A stretch of DNA of 22,956 nucleotides from CAYPSN01 sp041907025 (GTDB lineage Bacteria; Patescibacteriota; Saccharimonadia; CAILAD01; JADZBC01). The notes under the pieces are model-generated. The model was not told the origin of the DNA. It ran no database searches and saw nothing but the letters and a program-made list of their open reading frames with translations. How positions within the stretch are numbered: position 1 is the stretch's first letter; each line of letters starts with the position of its first letter. The stretch is from NCBI GenBank assembly GCA_041907025.1, contig JAYRIB010000050.1:1-22956 (forward strand). Direction: 5' to 3'. Shown here piece after piece: positions 7,502 to 14,946 of the stretch. Position numbers and translations under genes: made by a program.

Positions 7502-8758
7502 ATGCCAATAGTAAAATCAAAAACCAAATCACGAGCCAAGCAGCAGTCTAAGGCGACTGCTGTTCGCCGTGGCACCCCGCAGCTTGGCAAGCGAACAAAG
7601 TTTAGCACTGCTTCGGTTCTAGTGGCGGCAGCCATCTTGGCAACGGCCGGTATTGGCTACGTGTTACTTTCGCAGGCTGGATCAAAACCCTATTCTCGCC
7701 TCGATTGTACGGTAAAGAATCGCTATATGGGCGTGGCTGGGCCATCAGTTAATCCGCCAATCTCGGGTTATGTTACGCGCGCTGGCTCAAGTAGCACCGT
7801 ACCGAGCCGCCAGGCTTGTTTAGACAAGAGCACCGAGGCAATGGTGGTGAAGATTTATCGGGTGGTCAATAACGCTAACATCGCGAGTAACCCGACGCTC
7901 TACCAGAGTCAAGCAAACCAATACATTGGTTTTCGCAGCAACCCACCGGCTGAGTATGCGAGCACGTTGCTTTCCAAGGGGTCGTCTGGTAGTGGCTTCC
8001 AGGCTCTATCCAGTGAAAAGAAGGTCGACCGACTTTATCAAGTAGTACTTGGTCGCGCACCTGACAAGCAAGGCGCTAATTATTGGTCGCAGTATCTTAG
8101 GACCAATGGTCCCGCCAAAACGATCCCTGCATTTTTAGCCGGATCAGAAGCTCTGCGCAAGACTCAATCGTGGAGCAATGCAGCATTGGCGAGCTTGCCG
8201 GCAACTTACCGCCCAGAGGCTAGTGAATGCAAGAACGGTCTAAACAAACAGGAGTGTGTGGCATATATTCGGGCACTTCAGCAGACTGCCAGAGATGAGC
8301 AGGGCGAGGCGTGCAAGAAGTATACTAAGGGCGGTTCGGTTGCCCCTAGGTGTAAGATTGGCTCAAAAGGCACCGTTGATGATGTATTGGTCCAAACCGG
8401 TATTGATGGCTCAAATGTAACCCTTAATATTGCAGTGGTCAAGAAGTTTAAGGCACTGCGCCAGGCTGCCAAGCGCGAGGCCGGGGTGAACATCACTGCT
8501 TACGACCGTGAGGGTAGGGGTTATGGTAGCTTTCGCACGTCCAAAATGCAACAATTGCTAGTAAATCGCAACATCGGCGCCGCCCCAGTTGGCTCGTCCA
8601 TGCACCAGTGGGGCCTGGCACTCGACTTTGGTTGTGATCGTAAAAGCTACTCTAATTCCGGCGCAAAGTGCCAGAACTGGATGCGAGCAAATGCCGGTAG
8701 GTTTGGCTTCTATAACCTGCCAAGTGAAGCCTGGCACTATTCCACAAATGGTCGATAG
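7502..8758 (+). CDS. Exported DUF4214 + VanY-type D-Ala-D-Ala carboxypeptidase
   Basis: 418 residues. Signal region: basic 1-34, hydrophobic 37-55, S57-Q58-A59. Residues about 172-222 match the DUF4214 signature (RLYQVVLGRAPD, a G-x-x-YW motif and FLAGSE). The C-terminal domain (about 300-418) is VanY-like (peptidase M15): S-M-H-Q-W-G-L-A-L-D gives zinc ligands H368 and D375, and SEAWHY gives the general base E409 and ligand H412. These enzymes remove the terminal D-alanine from peptidoglycan stem peptides outside the membrane. Several Cys residues in the middle suggest a disulfide-bonded linker. It follows the LPQTG gene by 22 bp with AAGGAG rather far (14 bp) from the ATG, and precedes a second VanY by 25 bp, so an operon is likely. 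The DUF4214 part may target the enzyme to a surface (inference). Confidence 0.92.
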   Translation: MPIVKSKTKSRAKQQSKATAVRRGTPQLGKRTKFSTASVLVAAAILATAGIGYVLLSQAGSKPYSRLDCTVKNRYMGVAGPSVNPPISGYVTRAGSSSTVPSRQACLDKSTEAMVVKIYRVVNNANIASNPTLYQSQANQYIGFRSNPPAEYASTLLSKGSSGSGFQALSSEKKVDRLYQVVLGRAPDKQGANYWSQYLRTNGPAKTIPAFLAGSEALRKTQSWSNAALASLPATYRPEASECKNGLNKQECVAYIRALQQTARDEQGEACKKYTKGGSVAPRCKIGSKGTVDDVLVQTGIDGSNVTLNIAVVKKFKALRQAAKREAGVNITAYDREGRGYGSFRTSKMQQLLVNRNIGAAPVGSSMHQWGLALDFGCDRKSYSNSGAKCQNWMRANAGRFGFYNLPSEAWHYSTNGR

Positions 8759-8783
8759 TAAGTAGCGCTCAGGGAATATAAGC

Positions 8784-9467
8784 ATGACAACAAGAAAGGC
8801 GGTAGCCAAGAAGGAGCCTGTAAGAGTCAGGCGAGTGGTCGCAGACGTTATTAAGCCAAGTAGGGCCTTTAGTATCCCAGTACTCATGGTGATTATAATT
8901 CTCATGTCGATCCTTGGCTATTTTGTGATCAGTACGTTTGCAGCGAGCAGCAAGTACCTGCCAGACCCTGTGGCGTCAATCTGTCCAAGGGGGTTCGGTA
9001 TCTCTAAGGTGGGGATGGATTGGCAAAATGAAGTCTCTTTAACTGGTACTGCTCCAGTATATGGGCCCGGCAAGAAGCGTAAAGGATACATAAAGCTGTG
9101 TAGGGTGTGGGGCTTTCGGGTGAATCGTAGCATTGCAACTAACCTTAACAATATGATCTTGGCAGCCTCCAAAGCAGGGGTAGGGCTAAAGCCGGTGAGT
9201 AAGTACTCGGGGTGGAGAAGCTATAATATGCAGCGTGAGATTCGTGGTATCAATGGCTGTTCAAAAGATAGTTTACCGTCTTCGGCATGCCGACCCGCAA
9301 CTGCTGTCCCAGGCACCTCGAACCACGAAACCGGTGAGGCGCTCGACTTTGCTGATTCCTCCACGCGCAACAGCCAAGTGCACAAGTGGCTCAAGGCTAA
9401 TGCCTCGCGCTTTGGCTTTTATAACTTGCCGAGTGAGCCTTGGCATTGGTCGCGCAATGGTCGATGA
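8784..9467 (+). CDS. Exported VanY-type D-Ala-D-Ala carboxypeptidase (small paralogue)
   Basis: 227 residues. Signal region: basic 1-27, hydrophobic 30-49, T51-F52-A53. The catalytic domain has N-H-E-T-G-E-A-L-D, giving H181 and D188, and SEPWHW, giving E218 and H221, the complete M15B set. R145 in GWRS fits the substrate-pocket arginine of VanY/VanXY relatives. It shares RFGFYNLPSE-x-WH and a final NGR with the preceding gene, so the two are paralogues, but it lacks DUF4214. It stops with TGA where the paralogue stops with TAG. It probably trims peptidoglycan of the cell or of a host cell (the latter is inference). A weak ribosome site (AGGGA) lies 8 bases upstream. It probably ends the operon, since the next gene has its own promoter. 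Confidence 0.92.
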   Translation: MTTRKAVAKKEPVRVRRVVADVIKPSRAFSIPVLMVIIILMSILGYFVISTFAASSKYLPDPVASICPRGFGISKVGMDWQNEVSLTGTAPVYGPGKKRKGYIKLCRVWGFRVNRSIATNLNNMILAASKAGVGLKPVSKYSGWRSYNMQREIRGINGCSKDSLPSSACRPATAVPGTSNHETGEALDFADSSTRNSQVHKWLKANASRFGFYNLPSEPWHWSRNGR

Positions 9468-9471
9468 ATCC

Positions 9472-9501
9472 CTGACATCACTTAGGGCACTTGGCTATAC
9501 T
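9472..9501 (+). promoter_or_regulatory. Promoter of the duplicated-domain exported protein
   Basis: CTGACA (9472-9477, 5 of 6), 18-bp spacer, TATACT (9496-9501, 5 of 6). The octamer AAGCATAA follows at 9508-9515, at the predicted transcript start. Confidence 0.6.
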
Positions 9502-9549
9502 TTCGGTAAGCATAACAATTAAGCTTATCTTCAGCTAGGAGCACCACTA

Positions 9550-10617
9550 ATGGCCACAAGCCCAGTCAAAAAAAGCACAAAGAAACCAGTCTCTCGAGTA
9601 GGTTCTGTCAGGATGTCTAAGAAGAAAGGCTTTAGCTTCAAGCCATGGCAGGCATTGGTGGCTGTATTGTTTGTTGCCGTTGCGGGCTATGCGGTAGTGC
9701 ACTTTAGCCAGGCGGGCACCGGCCGTTCTTTTGAGACTAAGATAACTGTTCCACCACTCCAGTCCAAGGCCGATGGTGTGACATACTCACTTATGAATAT
9801 TGAGCCTGGTAGCTCTGCTGTGAGGGTCAGCAAGCCCGCATTGGCTGACTTATTAAAATCTCAGCAGGTTTGTGCTCATTTAAAGTTTATCTCTGGCACG
9901 ACTGCGCCAGGGAGTGTGGAGATAAAAATCTCCAATGAATTTGGTGGTTCTAATTCAGGTGCTATACCATCACTAAACTTGCAAGCATCTAGTTACCCGC
10001 TAAGCTCAACCAAGACCGCTTGCAGCCCTATAAGGCTTTCTAACGGAGAGACTCTTATACCTTCGAATACATTTCCACAGGTTAGTTTGGTCGTTAAGAA
10101 TACAGGTACTATACCCATATCTGTTGGTGTGGACGTCATTTACGGCGATGCAGTCTTGGATGGAGGTAAGGGGTCGGTGTTGTTTACGCATGGAGCCGAT
10201 AAGATCGACGGAGGCATGTTAAATACTAAGAGTAATGGTGTCGTATATAAGCTAGGTAGTGCTAGTTGGGCGAAGGGAGTTCCGCCTGCACCTGATTCGC
10301 GACAAAACTTTGACTTATCAACTGTTGTCACTGCAGCTGAGCTGAAAGGTGTAGGTACTATTTGTGCTAGCTATAAATTCACTAAACAATTTCAAGGTGT
10401 TATACTCTTGGCCTCCCAAGGAGACAACCCACTGTATGGCGACCCTAGCTCCTTCGCCACTTACCCAGAAGGATTTACACAAGAAGTATGTTCGCCTAAT
10501 AATTTGCCATCAAATACCGACAGAGTGCTAAAGTTGTCTTTCCAGGGCAATGGATCTGTTGCTGTAGAGAAAATCTATGGACTTTCTTTGGGTAAACCAA
10601 CTGAGCAGCCCAACTAA
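9550..10617 (+). CDS. Exported protein with a duplicated beta-rich domain, function unknown
   Basis: 355 residues. Signal region: basic 1-30, hydrophobic 34-51, S53-Q54-A55. I do not recognise a family. The mature part is two related halves: residues about 73-200 and 227-348. Both begin K-(A/S)-(D/N)-GV-x-Y-x-L, have a (V/I)C-A-x-x-KF strand (C108, C272), then a second Cys in an x-CSP motif (C158, C314), and end with a strand reaching (I/V)-x-(K/V)-IYG. The two cysteines per half may form a disulfide, fitting an extracellular protein. Both halves are rich in alternating polar and hydrophobic residues, as in beta-sandwiches. There is no catalytic motif. GGAG lies 9 bases before the ATG. It ends 2 bp before the convergent methyltransferase gene, with no terminator visible between. 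Confidence 0.75.
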   Translation: MATSPVKKSTKKPVSRVGSVRMSKKKGFSFKPWQALVAVLFVAVAGYAVVHFSQAGTGRSFETKITVPPLQSKADGVTYSLMNIEPGSSAVRVSKPALADLLKSQQVCAHLKFISGTTAPGSVEIKISNEFGGSNSGAIPSLNLQASSYPLSSTKTACSPIRLSNGETLIPSNTFPQVSLVVKNTGTIPISVGVDVIYGDAVLDGGKGSVLFTHGADKIDGGMLNTKSNGVVYKLGSASWAKGVPPAPDSRQNFDLSTVVTAAELKGVGTICASYKFTKQFQGVILLASQGDNPLYGDPSSFATYPEGFTQEVCSPNNLPSNTDRVLKLSFQGNGSVAVEKIYGLSLGKPTEQPN

Positions 10618-10619
10618 GT

Positions 10620-11120
10620 TTATACTAGTCGGTAAAGAGATATCCCTGCCGCCACACTGACATTGAGTGAGTTCTTGTCGCCTCGCATGGGTATTTCCAG
10701 TACAGCGTCGCAGGCGCTCAGTACTTCGCTGGACAACCCATCGGTTTCGCTGCCGAGAACGAGTGCGAACTTGTCAGCGGGGGTAAAGTTAAAGATGTTT
10801 TGCGCACGCTCGAAGTTGTTTTCGAGCGCGTAGATGGCGTAGTCTTGGGTTTTGAGCTGCGCAATTACGTCTAAGCAGTCATCTGCGTGGCGTACAAGCA
10901 CCGTTTCATCGGCTCCTAGTGCAGTTTTGTGGATTTGCTTGGAGTTACTGGCAATCACATGTTCGGGCCGTGAGTCGTCCTTTATACGCGGGTAGGGGGT
11001 AATACCGCAGCAGTATAGATTACTAACTCCTGCGCCGTCAGCGGTGCGTAGAATGGATCCTACGTTATGGCATGATCGAATATTGTTAAGAATGAGGATG
11101 GGGGCGGTAGCTTCGGACAT
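10620..11120 (-). CDS. TrmH/SpoU-family RNA 2'-O-methyltransferase
   Basis: 166 residues from the ATG at 11120. The three SPOUT signatures are present: NNIRSCHNVGSILRTADG near the N-terminus, ALVLGSETDGLS in the middle, and IPMRGDKNSLNVSVAAGISLY near the C-terminus. These form the knotted SAM-binding fold and include the conserved Arg, Glu and Asn. The family methylates ribose in tRNA or rRNA; the target (for example tRNA position 18 or 34, or 23S) cannot be told from this sequence, and there is no N-terminal RNA-binding extension like that of RlmB. A longer start at 11177 would overlap the divergent gene and adds non-family residues, so it was not used. No clear ribosome site is visible. It sits within the exported-protein island but is unrelated in function. 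Confidence 0.9.
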   Translation of the reverse strand: MSEATAPILILNNIRSCHNVGSILRTADGAGVSNLYCCGITPYPRIKDDSRPEHVIASNSKQIHKTALGADETVLVRHADDCLDVIAQLKTQDYAIYALENNFERAQNIFNFTPADKFALVLGSETDGLSSEVLSACDAVLEIPMRGDKNSLNVSVAAGISLYRLV

Positions 11121-11157
11121 GTTGTATCTGGTTATTGTCTCATGGTAGGCTAGTTCT

Positions 11158-12759
11158 ATGAAGCATAAGTTTTTCATTGTCGCAAAGATTGTTGTATATA
11201 TACTCGGAGCCGGTATTTCCCTTGCATTGCCGTTTATTCACTACAGAGCGGGTTGGCTGAGTATTGTGGCTCTTTTGCCGCTTCTATTCGGTCTAGAGTG
11301 GCTTGAAGGGCTTACATGGAAACGCTGGCACAAAGTAGCCGTTCTCTACGGTGTTGGGCTGGTGTTCTTCGGAATTATAGTCCAATGGATGTATCATATC
11401 CGTGCGACCGACCTGATAGCCGATAGCGCATTGCGGATGACATTTGTTATTTTAAGCTTCTTACTCGTGGCTTCAAGCTTGGCCTTGGGTTTTATTGTCT
11501 TTGGCTGGCTGTACTTTCGTTTACCAATAAGCCTGAAGTCGGCCAAGGTGTTTGTGCTTTTACCCTCTACTTGGGTGATAGGCGAGTATGTGCGTAGTGT
11601 GCTGTTCTCGATTATGTGGCTAGGGCCGGGGGGTAGTGTGGGGCCACATTGGAATTTTGGTAATCTTGGCTTTGCTGCAAGCGTCACGCCGCTCGTGTAC
11701 GGGTCTCGCTTGCTTGGATTCTTCGGACTGAGCGTGGTGATGGTAATTATAAACTTGAGCCTCTTTATGCTTATAAAGCGAAGGTTTGTGCGTACTTCTC
11801 TAATTTGTTTGGTGGCGGTGTGTGTATTATCGCTCGTTGGCTATGGCGTGTATGCGAAATCTATTGACTCAAAGTCCATTCGAGTCGCCGTGGCCCATAT
11901 TGAATCAGGAGTGGACACAGGCTATGAATCTTCCCTAGCTCAAAGTGTCGCACAAAATAAAGATGGTCGAGTAAATACCTTCATTCTTCCAGAATATAGC
12001 CACTTCCTGGAGCCAGAAGCAAGCCAAGGTCTAGGAGAACAAAGACAGATTGCGGAAAAGGTTCTCGGTCGTGACAGCTCAGAAGGTGTGATTATCACTA
12101 GCCGCGCCGGGACTGGCGACTACGAAGGTGGTAACGGCGTGGTGTATATGCGGCAAAATGGTACGGTACTCTCTACCCAATACAAGAGGTTCTTGATTCC
12201 TGCTGGCGAATATGTGCCCTACGCATTCCAAATTATCTTAAAGCTCTCAGGTAACGGGAGTGTAGTCAGCGCACACCAGACAGATAAGACTATTAAGGCA
12301 AGCAAGCAGAGCGAGCACTATGTGAGTGTCGATGGCGTGCGTTATGGCGCTCTCGCGTGCTCTGGGGTGATTGCACCGGAGTTTTACCGCTTGCTGGCTC
12401 ACTCAGGCGCCGAAGTACTTACCAATAGCGCATCACTCTCGAGTATGGGGATTGACAAACTGTATTTTCAACAGGCTCAGCAAATGGCGCGCTTTCAGGC
12501 TGTGGCAAATGCACGGCCATTTGCCCAGGCTGCGCGCGGCGGAGAATCGTACATACTAGATAAAGACGGAGCATTTATTGCTCAAACCAACACTGATACT
12601 ACCCAGTATATAGAGGCGACTATTAACTCTAATGCGCGTCGGACGATCTACAGTATAGTAGGTGAGTGGACGCTACTTTTGGCAGCTATTCTTGTTGGTT
12701 TGCTTGCCAGAATGAGAATGCATAAAAGACCTGGAGCTAAAAGCCAGCAGCAGAGGTGA
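11158..12759 (+). CDS. lnt: Apolipoprotein N-acyltransferase-like membrane nitrilase-fold protein
   Basis: 533 residues. About seven hydrophobic helices lie in residues 1-232 and a final helix near 497-517. Between them is a carbon-nitrogen hydrolase domain. The triad is visible: E279 (LPEY), K343 (Y-K-R-F-L-I-P-A-GEYVPY) and C401 (ALACSG); E351 matches the second conserved glutamate. Lnt transfers a third acyl chain to the N-terminal cysteine of lipoproteins. The residue after the catalytic cysteine pair is unusual (CSG, where E. coli Lnt has CYE), and the SNDAWFG-type segment is replaced by NSASLSSMG, so substrate specificity may differ. Most monoderm bacteria lack a classical Lnt, so the presence here is notable. 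The symbol is given by homology only. It ends with TGA; a promoter for the next gene lies just downstream. Confidence 0.82.
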   Translation: MKHKFFIVAKIVVYILGAGISLALPFIHYRAGWLSIVALLPLLFGLEWLEGLTWKRWHKVAVLYGVGLVFFGIIVQWMYHIRATDLIADSALRMTFVILSFLLVASSLALGFIVFGWLYFRLPISLKSAKVFVLLPSTWVIGEYVRSVLFSIMWLGPGGSVGPHWNFGNLGFAASVTPLVYGSRLLGFFGLSVVMVIINLSLFMLIKRRFVRTSLICLVAVCVLSLVGYGVYAKSIDSKSIRVAVAHIESGVDTGYESSLAQSVAQNKDGRVNTFILPEYSHFLEPEASQGLGEQRQIAEKVLGRDSSEGVIITSRAGTGDYEGGNGVVYMRQNGTVLSTQYKRFLIPAGEYVPYAFQIILKLSGNGSVVSAHQTDKTIKASKQSEHYVSVDGVRYGALACSGVIAPEFYRLLAHSGAEVLTNSASLSSMGIDKLYFQQAQQMARFQAVANARPFAQAARGGESYILDKDGAFIAQTNTDTTQYIEATINSNARRTIYSIVGEWTLLLAAILVGLLARMRMHKRPGAKSQQQR

Positions 12760-12769
12760 GTGTTCTGCA

Positions 12770-12798
12770 TTGACATATGTGTGTTTGCTAACTAGTAT
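12770..12798 (+). promoter_or_regulatory. Promoter of the DUF4214/Ig-like exported protein
   Basis: TTGACA (12770-12775, perfect), 17-bp spacer, TAGTAT (12793-12798). The predicted transcript start (about 12805) falls on the AAGGA ribosome site at 12805-12809, so the leader is only about 9 nt. Confidence 0.78.
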
Positions 12799-12813
12799 AA
12801 GCATAAGGATAAT

Positions 12814-14076
12814 ATGGCCATAAAAACTACTCAAAAGAAACGGGCTAAGAAAGCTGGTTTAGAGCGTAAGACGTTGTTGCCGAAGCAAGTTGGCTTTAAT
12901 GTCCCAACTATTCTTATTGCTGCCGTCACGCTGTCTGTTGTTGGCTACTTTGTCATTCGGTCGTTCGCTGCCGGTGGTTTTTATCGTGCCAAAGGAACTT
13001 GTAGCACTGTAAGTACGTTCGCTGGTTACTCTTGCTACTTTGACAGCGCAGATGGGTTGGCCGCTCGCATGTATATCACGTTACTTAACCGCACGCCAAC
13101 AGCTGCAAGCACTGACGGCTGGGCTGCAAGAATTGTTTCGACAGGGAGCCCGGCAGCAGTAGCTCAGCAGATGGTGTCGACAGCTGAAGGGCAAAAAACC
13201 TTCTTGTCACTGTCTCAAGGTAGTCGAGTTAATAGAATGTTCTTAAGCCTTTTAAATCGAGGCCCGGTCGCAGCTGATGGTCCTGGTAATTGGTCGGCTT
13301 CATTTAAAGAAAATGCAAATGTGGGTACGGCTTGGTATTACTTTGTGACAAACTATCGAAATGAGTCTATTTCAAGTAACTGGCTAAAAGATAAAATGGT
13401 ACAGGCGGCGCCTACGTTGACAAGTCCTCCGACGCCGCCACCTGCGCAGCCACCCACGCAGCCACCTGTGGACCCCCCTGAGACACCTTTGCCCCCTGAG
13501 TCACCAAGCCCCAATCCGTCACCAGAGCCAAGCGATCCGCCCCAGTCACCAGAGCCAGTAACGCCACCAGGCCAAGACGATAGTTATACTGGCGGCCAAG
13601 ACGATTACTATGATCCATATGTTGGTTACGCCGTATCCCAAGACGATGGCGACTCCGAAGCATTACTCAGCCTCGGAGAGGTAAGCTTAGAGGACCTCGA
13701 AGGTGCTAGCGATGAGAAGATTCAAGAGATTATTGAAGAAAGTATTACGAAATCAAATACCTCAGCTAAGACAGAAGTGATTAATCGTACCTTCGCTGGC
13801 AAGCTCAAGCTCTTGCCGCCTGGCCAGGCCATGAGTGATGGACCCGATCAGATGTACTACTACATAAACGGTAAGCTCAAGGCTAAGGTTAAGAAGTCTC
13901 CCTTTAGCTATACTCTCGATACCACACGTCTCAAGAACGCTCGCTATGCTTTGACGATTGTGCCGTATCAGAATGGCGAGAAGCTGGGCGAATACACATA
14001 CGGAATAACCATTAAGAACAACCTAAATTTCTGGCAGAAGATTTATAACATTATCACTGCACCCTTCGCTGGCTAG
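12814..14076 (+). CDS. Exported protein with two DUF4214-like repeats, proline-rich linker and Ig-like domain
   Basis: 420 residues. Signal region: basic 1-25, hydrophobic 30-48, S50-F51-A52. Two DUF4214-like repeats follow: ARMYITLLNRTP (about 84-95) with its DGW and AEG elements, and NRMFLSLLNRGP (about 140-151) with GNW. Two Cys (63, 74) precede them. Residues about 199-255 are a Pro/Ser/Glu linker, then an acidic stretch (QDD repeated three times, EEVSLEDLEG-type) and a helical segment. The C-terminal part (about 335-405) looks like a bacterial Ig-like domain: YYINGKLKAKV, PFSYTLDTT, YALTIVPYQNGE. There is no LPxTG motif. It is probably a surface-attached binding protein; the role is inferred. 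Isolated transcription unit from its own promoter. Confidence 0.85.
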   Translation: MAIKTTQKKRAKKAGLERKTLLPKQVGFNVPTILIAAVTLSVVGYFVIRSFAAGGFYRAKGTCSTVSTFAGYSCYFDSADGLAARMYITLLNRTPTAASTDGWAARIVSTGSPAAVAQQMVSTAEGQKTFLSLSQGSRVNRMFLSLLNRGPVAADGPGNWSASFKENANVGTAWYYFVTNYRNESISSNWLKDKMVQAAPTLTSPPTPPPAQPPTQPPVDPPETPLPPESPSPNPSPEPSDPPQSPEPVTPPGQDDSYTGGQDDYYDPYVGYAVSQDDGDSEALLSLGEVSLEDLEGASDEKIQEIIEESITKSNTSAKTEVINRTFAGKLKLLPPGQAMSDGPDQMYYYINGKLKAKVKKSPFSYTLDTTRLKNARYALTIVPYQNGEKLGEYTYGITIKNNLNFWQKIYNIITAPFAG

Positions 14077-14099
14077 TAAACTTTTAAGCACAAAAGGTA

Positions 14100-14128
14100 T
14101 TGACAGGCTAAGCATAAGCTGATAGAAT
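14100..14128 (+). promoter_or_regulatory. Near-consensus promoter of the KGG protein
   Basis: TTGACA (14100-14105, perfect), 17-bp spacer, TAGAAT (14123-14128, 5 of 6). The predicted leader is about 85 nt, longer than at neighbouring genes. The spacer contains AAGCATAA (14110-14117). Confidence 0.85.
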
Positions 14129-14220
14129 AGCGAAGTCATAATAAGACCAGAGTTTAATGAGGTTTATTGGTAGGGTTGATCCGATATTGAACTCCGACTG
14201 TAACAAGAAGGAGAATAATA

Positions 14221-14412
14221 ATGGCTGGAACAGCAAAAGGTGGCGTACTTGCCGCCAAGACAAACAAAGAGCGCTACGGCACTGACTTCTACAAGAAGAT
14301 CGGCCAAGTAGGTGGCAAAAAGAGTCGCAATGGTGGCTTCGCCGCTAACCCAGAGCTCGCTCGTGAAGCTGGTCGCAAAGGCGGACTAGCAAAAAAGAAA
14401 AAGACTGCATAA
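14221..14412 (+). CDS. Small KGG-motif (general-stress-type) basic protein
   Basis: 63 residues, very rich in Lys and Gly. Contains KGG near the N-terminus, VGGKKSRNGGFA, then NPELAREAGRKGG, the repeat pattern of the KGG/con-10 family (stress-induced acidophilic repeat motif). These proteins are small, hydrophilic and probably disordered; their mechanism is not established. An excellent AGAAGGAG ribosome site lies 8 bases upstream and a strong terminator follows, so it is a single-gene unit that is likely highly expressed. Confidence 0.88.
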   Translation: MAGTAKGGVLAAKTNKERYGTDFYKKIGQVGGKKSRNGGFAANPELAREAGRKGGLAKKKKTA

Positions 14413-14427
14413 AGAGCAGGATATTCT

Positions 14428-14462
14428 AAAAAGGAACAACCCGAAACGGGTTGTTCCTTTTT
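14428..14462. terminator. Bidirectional terminator between the KGG and metallopeptidase genes
   Basis: AAAAGGAACAACCCG and its complement CGGGTTGTTCCTTTT form a perfect 15-bp stem around an AAA loop, with A-run and T-run on opposite sides, so it works on both strands. It lies 16 bases after the KGG stop and directly before the stop of the convergent gene. Confidence 0.95.
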
Positions 14463-14465
14463 AGT

Positions 14466-14924
14466 TCAAGCAGGTCCTTGTATAGTGAGTGACACTCGGC
14501 TAAAGCGATCGCTGCTCGCCTGCCATTTGCAGCCACAAGCAAAACACCGGTAGCTATCTTGCTGCCCGTTGCTTAAGCAGAGGTTTTGGCAGGTAGGGCA
14601 GGTGGAGCGTGCTGTCAGCCAATGGTCGTAGGAATCAATGCAATCTTGGATATAGACTGTATCAATTGAAACACCAAAGCGTTCGCATAGCTCTTTGGTC
14701 TTGTGCCAGGCCTGGGCCTCCATAATCAAGAGCTCAAAGTCGCTCGCGTAAGTAAAATGGCCGAGCAGCGCATGGCTAACTTCGTGGAGTAAGGCGAGCC
14801 GGCCTTCATTGCTGTCGCTACTTAATTCGGCATGATCAAAGAATATCTTGTCTTCACTGGCACTAAACGCAAAATAGTCCGTTGGCTCAAATGACAGTTC
14901 GGAATAATGCTTGACGATATCCAT
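14466..14924 (-). CDS. Putative M78 (ImmA/IrrE)-like zinc metallopeptidase with C-terminal zinc ribbon
   Basis: 152 residues from the ATG at 14924, preceded by a GGGGGTG ribosome site; the GTG at 14930 sits inside that site and is less likely. HEVSH (47-51) is the HExxH zinc motif, followed by ALLGH and a downstream E69 in MEAQAW, the usual third-ligand region of M78 peptidases. The C-terminal third has C109-P-T-C112 and C127-x-x-C130 with C132, a zinc ribbon. ImmA/IrrE-type enzymes cleave repressors of mobile elements or stress genes, usually with an HTH partner. No HTH gene or phage gene is adjacent, so the substrate is unknown. The ribbon could bind nucleic acid or protein (inference). Confidence 0.75.
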   Translation of the reverse strand: MDIVKHYSELSFEPTDYFAFSASEDKIFFDHAELSSDSNEGRLALLHEVSHALLGHFTYASDFELLIMEAQAWHKTKELCERFGVSIDTVYIQDCIDSYDHWLTARSTCPTCQNLCLSNGQQDSYRCFACGCKWQASSDRFSRVSLTIQGPA

Positions 14925-14946
14925 ACTCACCCCCTATATAGTGATT

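Noticed and set aside
8558..8905. Antisense frame over the VanY genes
   Set aside because: A shadow of the conserved VanY coding sequence on the other strand, with no family features.
9235..9522. Frame overlapping the end of the second VanY gene
   Set aside because: It lies in another frame of a gene with complete catalytic motifs and has no credible domain.
11121..11177. 19-residue N-terminal extension of the TrmH-family gene
   Set aside because: It runs into the divergent Lnt-like gene and adds residues not typical of the family; MSEATAP- is a normal start.
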